From Pempheris klunzingeri (Eukaryota; Chordata; Actinopteri; Acropomatiformes; Pempheridae): DNA of 64,000 bases. Location: the NCBI RefSeq assembly GCF_042242105.1, contig NC_092019.1:14324328-14388327 (forward strand). Direction: 5' to 3'. The position numbers were made by a program, and so were the translations under genes. The notes beneath the pieces are model-generated. The model did not search any database. It worked only from the letters and a program-made list of their open reading frames with translations, and was not told the origin of the DNA. Below are positions 10,798-23,200 of this stretch, in pieces. How positions within the stretch are numbered: the stretch's first letter is position 1; the number at the start of each line of letters is the position of its first letter.

Positions 10798-11936
10798 AGC
10801 TGGCTCTCCTCTCCACTCCAAACTGGGAGGAACTACCACCGGGTCAGGAGGGGGTCAGGTTTTGAATGACCACAGAGGGTTGGAGGCTCATAAAGAATTT
10901 ACCGGCTGCTCAGATAACTTTGAGCAGGAAGTGACATCAGAAAACGTAGGTAGGAGAAGTAGAATATGATCTGAGGTTTCATTTTGCTCGAAGACATTAA
11001 GTAGGTCATATAATACGGTATCAAGTATCTCTGGATCGCACCGAAACACATCTTTTCTTCTCTGATTATAGCACGAATACAAGACCAGAATGCATATTGT
11101 CTGGATGTTAGTCTTGCTAAATCTGCAGGAGTGAAACTGAGGAAAATGAAGTGATTCTGGGGACGGTGTGCGTGTCAGGCAGCACTGACAAACGCCGTCC
11201 ACCACCTGCAGCTAAAGTAAAGGGTGAAGCTCTTCACACTGCCCCTCCAGAGCTGCTCTGACAGTTCTGTCTCATTTCTCCACAACAGGCTATACAGTTC
11301 AAAGGCACAGTCTTTTAACCTGGACTGGCTGATGCTGCCTGTCAAAAGATGACTAATGAATGACTGACAGCTTTATAAACAATATGACAAAGAGGTGCTT
11401 TCAGCGAATGCACCAGGAGGCACAGGTTTCACTTGATGTAAGAAATAAGGGGTTTACTCTTTGACTCGCACTGATTGCATCAGCAAGGGTGGAAAACTGT
11501 GTTTGCCACTGATTGAAACAGTCGAACAAATGAGATGCAAATATCTAAAAATGTGAATTTAGGAATAAAACAGCTCAGCAGAAGATCAGAGACTCCTTGA
11601 AACAGGCCCACAGATGAATGAACCTGCACAGTTTCGTGTAATTGCCTTTTCAACTATTAATGATCCCTGTTTGGATTTACAGTGTTGACATATTCATAAA
11701 CTTTAAGTGCTTGCATCATTGTAAAAAAAATAAAAAATAAAATAAAATAAAATAAAAAGACACCCCCAACTTGTCCAGTGAGTCAGTCACAGCGAGCAGA
11801 GTTAAGTGCCAGAGAAATATTATCTGGAATCAATCAAAAATATGATCATGCCTTATCCGCTGACTTTATTAGCCAGTAAAGACTCGCTGCTCCATTAAAG
11901 CATCAACTCCTCGTCATCAGTGGCAGTCAAAAATAT

Positions 11937-11970
<34 letters not shown>

Positions 11971-12069
11971 GCTGATAGGCCAGTAAACGTCAGCGTGGGT
12001 GTTGAACAACAGGCGGGTTTGTGCGGTCAGTGATAAATAATTAGCACATTAACTTCCGTATCCCTGAGC

Positions 12070-12092
12070 CTGCTGCTGCTGCTGCTGCTGCT
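12070..12092 (+). repeat. (CTG)7 run in the skap2 5' UTR
   Basis: Seven CTG units lie 70 bases before the skap2 start codon, probably transcribed in its leader. Confidence 0.85.
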
Positions 12093-12161
12093 TCCGTGTG
12101 TGAAGCGAAGTTTCCCTCCGGCCGGACGGTCCATCGCTGCCTCCAACTAACTACCACCACA

Positions 12162-15100
12162 ATGCGCGCTATTCCCGAGGAGCTGACGACGCTTATTTCA
12201 GGTAAAATATCGATAAATGTTTGTCTCTTTTTTTTTGAAAACACGGGTTGTTTTCCGTGTTCTTTCACGGCTTGTTACACAAAGTCCAGCTATAAAAGAG
12301 GAAGCGCAGTGTCAACATGGATGACTAAGTTTTAGACCAGGTTCACCTCATCGGCTCACCACAGAGCTGCTGCTTCTCTCCTGCTGATTAGTATCAAACA
12401 ATGCGCAGTTTGACATCAAGGCTGCAAACAGCTGTGTTGTGTTTGCTGCTGTGCTCTCAAAGGTAAGATGATCAGCAGCAGCAGCAGCAGCAGCAGCACT
12501 GGGCCCTTTGACTGCCAAGTAATACACCACAGGCACTAAATGATATCAAACTGTATGTGAGTGTTTTAAAAGGTCTTTTGTTGTTTAGATCTAGAAAACT
12601 ACATCTGTGATGGATTAAAAGGGGAAAATCTAAGCAAGAAGGCGAAAGAGAGGAGGGAAGCCTTCATCAAACGCATTAAAGAGGTCAAACTCGGGTACGT
12701 CTGTTAGCATTTTACAGCAAAATGGCCTTTTGGACTTTGGTTATAAATGTGTCACTTTTGTAACATCCCTTTACTGTCTCTCCAACAGCTTCCCGCACGA
12801 TTTCAAGGATAAGAGTGAGTGTCTTAACCTCTACGGTACTCTCATGGTTTATGTTAAAATATGTTACACCAGTGGTTCCCAACCTGGGGGTCGAGACCCA
12901 AACAAGAGGTTACAGCATGAATCGAGTGGCCACAGGATGAGTCACATCAGGATATCATCTCGTTTTCATTGGGGTCTCTAAAAATGATGATTACCGATGA
13001 AGATTTCAAGAAAAATCTAAATTGTGCAAAACAACGCTATTATTTTTTCACACTTTTCAATATTAGGCCTATTTGTTTATTGTTACGCAACAAACTGTGC
13101 AGTTAGTTTGTCCAAACAGCCTGAAATGGGGAAGTCACGCTTCGAATGAACAGCTTGCGTCTCATAGATAGACACAACCAGGTGGGGAATCACTGTTTTT
13201 ACACTGTTTACTCTAGTAGGCGGAGATGACACGGATGAAGAGGAGGAAGTTGATAGCAACAACGATGGCGGGTCATTGCAGTCAGAGCGCACAGACAAGG
13301 ATGAAGAGACTTGTGATGGTAAGCCACAAGCACTTAGCACATGTCCAAAGTTGACTTGCTAACTGCTAACAAGCTGTGGATTAAAGTATTGAAAATTGCA
13401 TCTTGGCATGAAAATATACAAATCTTTGGGTCTGCTCCGTGGAGAAAGTGACTTTGAGTGGCACAATGAGGGAGACATTCCAACTGTAACTTGGCAACAT
13501 ACTTGGGAAGCAATTTGGGGGCACAACTGCTACTCCCACCACCTCTTTCACCCCACCCCTTTGACAGCTAGAGCATGCTTTATTGCTCTCAGCCACAGTC
13601 TGGGGACTGGAAATTTCTGCCATGGCTGTAGTTTGAGAAAAAACATTCCTCAATATACAGTAGCTTTAACCCTGTACATGCTCCACGATGGCAATCTATG
13701 CAAGATTTTTGCATTTACTTTTTAAACCAAGTATCGGGGAAATCCTTGTGAAATGGTGATTAGGGGTCTGGGGTTTATGGGCTGTAAGCAGCTGCCTGCT
13801 TTATGGCCGCTCTTTCACACAAAGCAACTTTGACACAGCAGTTGAACATTTGCATTGAAGTTGCAGACTGCAAGGGGAACCTCCTCCAGTGTGAGGCAAA
13901 ACGCTGCTCAGTGGAGCCTCCCTGTCTTCTCCTACTTATTTTAACATCAGTCAAACAAATGCGTGATAGCAACTGTAGTCACAGACACATCTGTTTATCT
14001 TATGTATTTGAGAAACAAATGTAATTGTCATTTTTCTGCTTTAAAAAAAACTGAAACGAAGAACACTGAACCCACTTCTTTGGGTTTCATCAACTCTTTT
14101 TCCAGGTGCCCAGCAGTCCCCACCTGTGGCGGCTCAGGACCTGACCTCAGTCTTTAAGGCGGGATATCTTGAGAAGCGCAGAAAGGGTGGGAGCACGACA
14201 CAAAATAACCCCCAAAACAATTTACTATGGATTTTAGGACATATGATAAAATACAGGACTGAAGCTCATATGTGACATGTGACACGGCTCTAAATACGCC
14301 AGTAAATGATCTGTTTCTTCTGTAATGAGATTATCGTTGGTTTTTCGTCCGTAGATCACAGCTTTTTTGGCACTGAGTGGCAGAAGAGATGGTGTGCTCT
14401 AAGCCATCATACTTTCTACTACTACGGCAGTGAGAAAGGTGCTTCAGTTGTTTTCTCATTTAATCCCAGTTTGCAATTACGACTCACATACTGTTTGAGA
14501 AAATTTAAGAGGATGGATGCTCTGCCTTTGTTTCCCAGATTTTGACAGTGACATTGCAGTTGGTGTATCTGAACCATTAATGTCCTGTTTTAATTTCCTG
14601 TAACCAGACAAGCAGCAGAAGGGGGAGTTCAGTATCGATGGGTACACTGTCAAAATAAACAACACCTTACGGAAAGACTCAAAGAAAGACTGTTGCTTTG
14701 AAATTTCGGCTCCAGACAAGCGAGTCTATCAGGTACGCTCGTCTCTTGGTGCTGGTTTGAGTCATTGCCGTTCTAAATGTCCGTCCCAAATTAAAAAAAA
14801 TAAGTGTGGACTTGAGATGTGCCATGTTTTAAAACTTGGAAAGGCATGTGTGTACATGCACTTCATTAAATCTTTATTTTTAAAACCTATTCATTCATTT
14901 GACACTGCTGCCTTTGCAATGACTCAACCCGACACGCATATTTAAAGAGTCTAAATGAGTGTTTCCAACATTCAGGCTCTTCCGTGTGGAACATTTTACT
15001 ATGCATAAATGCAGAATTATTTGTTTATGTTAATTAATATATGTAGAGCTGCATATTGCACTGACTGCAGTTTTCATGTCTCTTCTTTCATCACAGTTTT

Positions 15101-15403
15101 GTGCGTCATCAGTGAAAGAGGCGGAGAAATGGGTGAAACAGATAGACTTTGTTTTGAGAGGTTTGGACCATTTCAATCACAAAAACTCATTATTATGCTC
15201 TATAATGTCAGAAACTGCAGTATTCGTCTTCATGAATGAAAAGCCAAAGATTAACACAATTTTCTAAATACACTGTTGCCCATAAAGTTGGAATAATTGT
15301 TCAATACCTCCAATTTTGTTAAAGCCTGAATACACAGTTTGCAAAGGTTCATTGTGGTTTAAGTTTCACTGTGATACTGTGAAAAAACATTTTATTCCAA
15401 CTT

Positions 15404-15443
<40 letters not shown>

Positions 15444-18400
15444 TGATAAATCAATGTTACCGTGTGTCTGCATAAGTCAAATGTATGTTCCTTTTCTTTG
15501 TAGATATGACGGGCATCATCCCAGTAGATGAAGAGGAGGAACAGGACGTGTATGATGATATTGGATCTATAGGTGATACAGCTGAGTCTGAGATGATGGA
15601 CGACATTTATGAAGAGCTCCCAGGTCGGCTACACATTATATCACCGCGACAGTCTGTACAGTCCCACACAACATGACCAAATTGCATGCATCTCTTTGAT
15701 TTTGCTTTCATTTTTGATTCAAATGGTTTATTTTCTTCCTATTTCCCTGTCCACTAATTAGATGAAGAATCATAACCTTTAATTCATAGCACGCTTGTTC
15801 ATCAATATATTGCCTTGTTTTTTTTAGAGGATGACGTGACCACTTCAGCAAAGCCTCGTCCAAAGGTCGAACCAGCGAGCAAACCTGCTCCTCCTGCTGC
15901 AGGTACACAGCACAGAAATGTGTCTGCTTTCATGACAGCACAGATATCAGTGATGTATTTAGTTTGTGGAGTACAGCGTAGCAACTTTCACTACATATTC
16001 AGAAGATATGATGGGACTGATTGACATTCTGTCACACAGTTTTTGGTGGTAGTTAGCAAAGTCACCCTTCAAAGTCACAGTTTTGAAGAAGTGACATTTA
16101 CAGAGGAAGTCTCTGTGAACATGTGCAACTGAAAGTTAACACAACGCTGGAAATAACTTTCAGGCCAACTTCCTTTTATACTAAGTGACCTATTGAAGTT
16201 CTGTAATTGTAAAAGTACCATTTTATTTATCTCTATCAACTGATTCTATGAAAACATTAATTGCCAAGAAACTAGCTGAACCCTATTTCACACTGCTCAC
16301 TAATTGTCTACAGCATAATATATAGTAATATTTACAGTGTACTGTCAAAATTAGTTTTATTTTTTTTCAGCTCTGAGCTGCACCCCTATCTCCTTTGTGC
16401 ATTGCATTACGGGAGCATAGTGTTCATCACTTTCCCAACCTGAACATACTACATACTCAAAACCTGCTTAGAATTAGTGCATAGCATGAACTTGGCTCAC
16501 AGCTACTGTCTGCCTCCAGTGCTATTTTAAGCTCTCCGCTGCCTCCTGTTGGTTTTGCTGCACACAAACAATCACTGCTGTGTCAGACCTGTACAATTAA
16601 TGTGATCACTCTCACCTAATTTGTTATCATCATTATCTGTCCCTGTTTGCATCCAGTCGATAAGAGTACAGACTACCCCAACTATTACCAGGGCTTATGG
16701 GACTGTATAGGGGACTTCCCAGATGAGCTGTCCTTCAAACGTGGAGATGCCATCTACATCCTGAGCAAGGTACTGTTAGGGGAACCCTGCTCATCAGAGT
16801 AAAATCAACTGATTTGTCCTTTAATGAGTGCCTTAATGAGTGTTTTCTTGATCCACGGTGAAGTCAGGATGAGCTCAAACCCAACTATAATGCAAAAGCT
16901 GAGGTTTTTCATCAGAGTGGTTCTGCTGGTCTCAGACCACCTAAAGTGAGTTATTTCAAGGCCCTCAGAGGTACTGACTGTTCATATCCTTTACTGGCAG
17001 CAGCTGGCCCACCGCCTGGAGGTGGACGGCTGATGGTAAGAGGCAGACTGGGCTAGGTTCTCTCTCTGGCACTGTGATGGGGATTAGTTGTGTCACAACG
17101 GAAACTGTTTTAGTGCTGTTGGCGGAGGCTGGGCTTAGCTGGCACAGAGTGCCATTCCATCACTTCCATCTGGACTGTTTCAGCACGCTGCCGCTGCTGC
17201 CATGCCAGACGGTGAGCAGCCCTCAGCCCACACACCTCTCAGATGTCTCTCTCACCTCGGCAAATAGGAATGTGTGTTCTCAGGAAACCCAGGCTCAGTC
17301 CGCCACTCTATTCAGAGCAGGTGAGGACGTGTAGTGGACGCACAATTTCCGAGGCTTGTCGCCTAGGCGTGGGTGCCAGGTATTGAGAACTGAAGGGCCG
17401 TTCTTTACCTTTATTATGTAACTTAACAGGAGCCCTTTTGTGCTTAACTGGTTCATATGAACGCAGAATTGGATTTTGTTGTGATACATTTAACAAGCTT
17501 GTTTTTGAACATCGCACAGCAAATTAGTCAAGGAGTTTTATACGCTTACAGATGCCCTGTGTCGACCCTGTGGTTTGTGTTTTTTTAAAAAAAAAAAAAA
17601 AGTGTGAAATGTGCACCATCTAGACTGGATGTAATTCCTGTCTGGTTTGGTTTCTATGGAGCCTGTAGTCAGCTGAGACATACTGCTGTCAACTGACCAG
17701 GTCAGTTTCTAAATTCAGTCTGCCATCTAGTGGCTCCTAGAAGCCATGAAGACTTAGAAGAATGTGACTACTGACCTCCAAACATTATTTATATGCAGAA
17801 TCCTGAATTATGATTTTGACTCATCAGTCAGGAGCATAAGGACGTAGGCTGCAAGATATTTTCATGATTGATTAATTTTATTTTTCTGATTCATGGATTA
17901 AAAGCTTTAATTTAAAAATATCATCTGCGAAACAGTACAAAATACAAGCAGAGAGGAATCAAAGGCAGGCATTTTTGTTTGATAAATGACTCAAGAAAAC
18001 AATCATCAAAATTGTTAATTTTCCGTTGACCAGCTAATTGATTAATTGATTCAGCACTAATGGAAGGAAACAAATGCACAAAGCAGACAGACCCATCAAT
18101 GCTCAATGGCCAAATGCCTGTTTATTACTCTTCCTTCTTGTGTGGAAAAGGACCAAGAATCAAGTTGCCCTTTCACTCAGACTGGGAGTGCCATTAGCTG
18201 AAACCTTGGTGTTGGGGGTTGTGGCCTGCTGCGAGGGCAATGACCATAAAACCTGTCTGGACTGCAGCAGCCAGCTGCAGCTAAAGGGACAGCCGAGCCC
18301 CCCCCCCACACCACACCACACCACCACTGCCCAATCGCTCCCTCCTCCCCCATTCTCCTTTCTCCCTCGTCCCAGCCTCCCTCCCCCATTCCACAGGCCA

Positions 18401-19961
18401 GAAATAGCTGTAGTGTTACAGCTGTGAGACCCCCCAGTCAGGACCTGGGTGTTGATTATAGGGCCTGACTGGGAGTGAGGGAGAGTGTGTTGTCCGGATA
18501 TGCCCCCCCCCCCACCCCTGTTCAAGTCACAGCACATAAAACTAATCGGAAGATGTAACATCTCACTTAACTTAAGTGGCTAGATGGGTTGATAAAATGT
18601 AACGCTGTCCAAACATGTTGCTGCTGCTCTTGTCACTGTGCCCGCCGATCTTTTTTGCCTTATCACTGGGTGTACAGTTTGTGCTTGTAAAGTGATGCAG
18701 CAGCTGTAGAGCGTTTCATTCGGTAGAGGTAATAAAATTATGGGACAAAAGTATTATCCAGTTTAGGGTGTTTGTGTTAATGTGTGTGTTGTCACAGTGT
18801 GTGGTGTCATTAGTCCTCCACAGCTCTGCTTATGTGTGCTCATGTTGTGTCCCACACTCACTCAAGCATGACTTATTTGTCAGCCAGAACTACACAATGA
18901 GGTGTTGCTGTTTTCAAAGGCTAGCTGCAGGAAGTCATAATGTGCACACACACTCGTTCTCGCACTCTCTTACACACACCCTATTTCAGTGTGCTACATT
19001 ACCCCTCAGGGGCTTGTGAAATGTCATTTTAATCATGTGACACATTAATGAAATGAATGTGACATTTAATGTTTGTTTCTTGCGATGTTTAATTTGCTGT
19101 TAATAATTTTGCTAATGTGCTTTTTTTCTTCTTCATGCACTATGTATAAAGCTGTGACATGGACAGTAGGTCAAGCACCTTTTTTATCTGATGTGATGAA
19201 TGGCCCATCACAACTGCCAATGCTGCTGCATCACTATTGTTAATGTTTTCTTCCTGGGTCTAATACTACCATATGATCACTTACATCCATTAACCTCTCC
19301 TGGGAATAACTGGACACAGATGTGGTCTGTCCTCGTCCCTGAGTTTTGCCATAGATTTGAAACATTGTGCAGGTTCCTCGTCCTTCAACCTTGACAGAAC
19401 GTGATCTCCAGTGTTGATTCATGAGCTGGGAAGACTTTGATGTGAGGTCAGGCTCTTGGCCAAAGAGAGAGAGAGAGGGGTATTCTGCTCTTGTCTCAGA
19501 TCTCTCGTCACAGCGTCCTCCTCACATCTCAGCATGCTGACAGCCATTTGGAGCTATTACTTGTCACGCTGTGACAGATTTATGTGTGATGTGCTCTATG
19601 CACACTGAGGGTTTTTGTGTGGAGTGGAGGGAAGTGTGTGTAGTCTCAAAACCGACATCGGGTAGATAAGCAGGATAGGGAACAGGAAAATATGATGGGA
19701 TCAATGGGACGAAGGTATTGTTTCTGAGTTGGAAATGGTGTTATTTCATTCATTGAAATGAAAAATAATTGCTGCTTAGTGTTAACTACATCAGTTAAGA
19801 TGAGCAAAGTTGTCTCCTTAACACACTGTTATCATCCTCTCAATGTCTCCACTTTGTCCTGTTTCCAGGAGTACCACAGCTTTGGCTGGTGGGTCGGGGA
19901 GAAGAATGGAAGTATAGGAATTGTCCCCAAAGGCTACCTGACGGGGCTTTACGCTCTATGA
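12162..19961 (+). CDS. skap2: Src kinase-associated phosphoprotein 2 (SKAP2), complete, 12 coding exons
   Basis: Cytosolic adaptor working with Src-family kinases and FYB/ADAP in integrin and cytoskeletal signalling. Coding exons: 12162-12201, 12589-12694, 12789-12814, 13220-13318, 14106-14186, 14355-14438, 14608-14732, 15097-15160, 15504-15623, 15828-15902, 16657-16769, 19869-19961. They join in frame to 341 aa (human 359). Regions: N-terminal helical part with [10 protein letters not shown] (dimerisation region in the family); acidic linker ([10 protein letters not shown]); PH domain about residues 107-208 ([17 protein letters not shown], then [12 protein letters not shown]); the Src/FYB tyrosine motif DDIYEELP with Tyr244; SH3 domain about 279-341 ([34 protein letters not shown]). 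All introns are GT-AG. The ATG at 12162 is used because the in-frame codon further upstream is GTG. As in human, it lies on the anterior side of the HoxA cluster. Confidence 0.95.
12474..12498. repeat. (CAG)n microsatellite in skap2 intron 1
   Basis: About eight CAG units inside the first coding intron. Confidence 0.85.
12870..13196. mobile_element. hAT-type MITE in skap2 intron 3
   Basis: The left terminus CAGTGGTTCCCAACC and the right terminus GGTGGGGAATCACTG are imperfect inverted repeats (15 bp, two mismatches) about 325 bp apart. The flanks TGTTACAC and TTTTACAC look like a degraded 8-bp target duplication shifted by one base. It has no coding capacity. It lies just before exon 4, so the intron 3 acceptor at 13219 is only about 25 bases from its edge. 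Confidence 0.65.
15268..15405. mobile_element. Truncated mariner-like MITE in skap2 intron 8
   Basis: The left end CACTGTTGCCCATAAAGTTG continues with GAATAAT. The right side contains TTATTCCAACTTT, a perfect 13-bp inverted match, but the outer part of that terminus is replaced by a (TG)n run. A TA precedes the left end. It appears to be a small mariner-type MITE whose 3' terminus was overwritten by microsatellite expansion. Confidence 0.55.
15405..15441. repeat. (TG)n microsatellite
   Basis: About 18 TG units joined directly to the truncated MITE terminus, 60 bases before skap2 exon 9. Confidence 0.95.
17840..18062 (-). mobile_element. Teleost dispersed repeat in skap2 intron 11
   Basis: Read on the minus strand the segment begins gtgctgaatcaattaatcaa and continues with phrases such as ggaaaattaac and gagtcatttatcaaacaaaa. 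This is the recognisable opening of a very common teleost interspersed repeat. Identification is from memory of the family; the copy is diverged and incomplete. Confidence 0.5.
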
Positions 19962-20293
19962 GTACACCTCCATGTAGTATCACTACTGCAGTGAACAAGT
20001 CTTATTTCTCACACTTGCTTGCTCAGTACTAAACTAAAGGATTAAAATACATGACTGAAATCATTCCACAACATTTTAACCAGTAGACTTGTATAATTTT
20101 CAGGCTATTTCCCTCCCATAGCCACTTTAAGAGACTGATGATTGGATGACAAGATTTTCATATGACTGAATGCATAAGAGTATTTTCCTAAAGTATCTGC
20201 ACTTTGCACTGCTTTTTTGTATTTATTTTCTACCCAAGAGACCAATTTCATGCTCTGCTTTTGGTAAATTTGGTATTTGCAAGTGGCAAAATT

Positions 20294-20299
20294 AATAAA
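20294..20299 (+). terminator. Poly(A) signal AATAAA of skap2
   Basis: AATAAA lies 333 bases after the skap2 stop (context aaaattaataaag), in AT-rich 3' UTR-like sequence. Confidence 0.6.
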
Positions 20300-23200
20300 G
20301 ATTTAAACATACCCATTGTATGAGAGCCTTTTTTTTGTTCTATAACCTGCAATTTAAGCCACAAGGTGGCAATATAGTCTCTTCAAAGGTCATAGATTAC
20401 CTTTGTGTCAGATTTTCAAGGTAGAAATACCACAGTCTGCCAGTTTTTTTTTGTTTTGTCTTGTTTGACAAAGACTGTTAACAAGGGACAGGAGGAAGTG
20501 TTTTCAGGTGGAAAGAAACCAGTAATCTAGATGGAAGGATTAAGTACATTCATCAATAATATTTCAGGTTACTGAATCACATTATTTGCCCCCTTTAATG
20601 CTGCGCTGTTAACATCAGGCCACTGTCAATATAAAATCATATGTACACAGCAAATATTCTATATGTACACAACCTCTTGGAAAATGACTAATTTATTTAT
20701 TTTCTAAAATGAGTTTATTCATCTGGTCAGCACTTTTGTACCACGCTTCAAAAGGATACTGGGTTTTTTTATGGCACCTGAGAGACTTTGCCGGGCAGAG
20801 GATCACAGCGTGGCAGATGGTTGGCTGTGCCGCATGCCTGAGTGAAACGGCTGAGGTGCACTAATAAGACAGCCACCCACACAGATAGCAGGGATGCTTA
20901 TCACCCTCCGAGGGGCTGTTTGACAGCAGGCGAGGTGGCGTTAGCCGGGCATGTTCCACCGAGGGTTACATACATATTGTATGTATCTTTTTACAGTCTC
21001 CTCACTAAAACACCAAAGTTGTTCTATAGTTTTATCTATCAGGGTCATACTCTCCTTTTTGGTTTCTCACAGACAAAAGGCGTCTTATCAAGGTTTTCTC
21101 AAGGTTGTGAGAAAATGTGAAGGAAAATGCATTCATTAACCAATAATTCACTGTATCTTTCTCTCCCTCTATTTTTTTTCTTGGCTCCTGTCTCTCTGTT
21201 TTGTTCCTGATGAGTGATGCGCTAGTCCTCTGTCCTCTGGGTGACATTCAAAGCCAACATAAATCCTGCTCTTTATGGTATAGTGCAGCGATAAAGCCTC
21301 TCTGCTAATTGGAGATGTAATGAATTACCATAATTAGTTATTGAATATACTATATTGGATATAGAGAGGACTTGCTTTGTTTTAGGGCAGGGAATGAATG
21401 TAGTGAGACAATGTCATGTTCAGTGAGTGGAGATCACCAAATAACATTACTGCCAATGTCTGAGTGCGTGTAATTTTATCATTTAGACAGATTATGAAAC
21501 ACTTAAAACATGTTTTTGGGTTGATGTTGAATTGAGGATTTCATACATAAACACAACTATTTCTTTACTGCTGACATAGCTTGGTATCTCCCCCTAAGAG
21601 TCCTCTTTTTAATGTTAGGCTATGGGTTAGGTTGCCAAAGGCAAGTAAGGCTAAATATTGCCTCTCATTTTTATGTGCCAATAAAGGATTTTCCTTAATG
21701 GATGTCAACTACACTCCCATCCCCCCAGTTAGATTTGGACAGCCATATCTGCAGAATATACAGGTTCTTTTATTGCAATTTAACATCAAGATATAATGTT
21801 TCATAGATAAATGCCACTGTGCCATTAATCTAGTGGGCACTAAATTACACTAATGATACCAGAATATCACTAATTAATACTTGCAACCATAAAGATGCAC
21901 TTTTAGCGGCCAAATATATAAAGATTGAGATGTTGAGTAATATTGGATAAAATTGGATTTGCTGAGAAAGATGATGGAAATATAAAACAAATTTCCAATC
22001 AGGACAGAATACATGCATAGTCAATTTACACTGACAATTTAGTGCTCAAGTATGTTAATTCTTACACAGCTTAATAACTACACCATACATTTTAACATCC
22101 AATAAGCAACACTTAGATGTTCATTCTCTGTTAATGCATGTATTCTAGACAGATAACTCTCAGGACACAATTATTTGTGCACTAATATCCCCCTGTTCAC
22201 AGTGATAGCTGCTCATCCTTGTTGAGCATTATCATGCACCATCACCATTTCATACCATCACCTCTGGGGTTGGCGAGAAGGCTAAAGACTTGATCTATAC
22301 CACTTTAGAGAGGTAATCTTGATCAAGCTGTCAGCTGTTTCTGCTGCTCTTTAACCGGGTCACTCAGCCATAGATCACATCACAGCTTCATAGAGCATTT
22401 CTGTCAGGAATAACACTGCCTTATTTATGTGCCATCCCCTGGCATTTTGCAGGAAATGTATCACCTCTCCAACTGGCCCTCTGTCAGCATTCCATTAAAG
22501 CCTCTCCCCCTGGTCTAAATCTAAAAATCTGAAATAGACAATTTTTAAATGCAAGTCACTCTTAATTGAGGTCAGTATCTGTTAGCATAACTCACGGTAG
22601 CTGACAAATTAAGGTTTCCTCAGCCAGCCTATGACATTGTGAGAAGATCTGATGTATTTAAAGTGAAAGCTAACAAAGACCACGACAGGCTGCTCTGAAA
22701 ATTATTTTTTCTGGAATTTGAGGCTTAGATTTTCATTCCTTTCAGTGATTTTTCTATATCTAATGTGTAATATTATGAGCTGAAGACGGGGCTCAGTGGC
22801 AGACCAGTAAATATAGGGTCTGGGCAGGTAATTTATTAGCACCACACCCACCTTTCTCACATGTTATCAGTATCTGTTCCTCCTTCTTGTTAACTGCCTT
22901 TCTGCAAGCTAAAGACGGGGATGACCTGTATATCTCAGGAGTTGGAGGGGAGACACATGCGGCTCTGCTGTCTGAAAGTCAAGTTTCTGACACTGAAAAC
23001 ATCACCATCAACCTCCCAGAGGACGCTACCTTGAACACCATCATGTCCCAGCTGATATTTTATGCTGATTGTCGCCGCAGAGGGGTTTGTCATCTCTCTC
23101 ACTTACTGTATGCATCGCTGTTACACACAGACCTCGTATTCCAGGGTGTGGGACTGGCGACCCAGGCTGTCAGGAGGGTAGAGCTATGTGCTGACATGTC

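Larger units (their letters stand above)
8940..12060. other. hoxa2b-skap2 spacer, the expected position of hoxa1b; no coding trace
   Basis: No frame encodes a Hox1 homeodomain or hexapeptide, so hoxa1b is absent. The block 9400-9640 and the block 9980-10330 are free of simple repeats and rich in ATTA/TAAT homeodomain-type cores. Both look like candidate conserved non-coding elements, but this needs alignment. After 10.4 kb the sequence becomes ordinary, with CA-rich runs at 10751-10785 and 11940-11970 and an (AAAAT)n run at 11728-11758. Confidence 0.6.
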
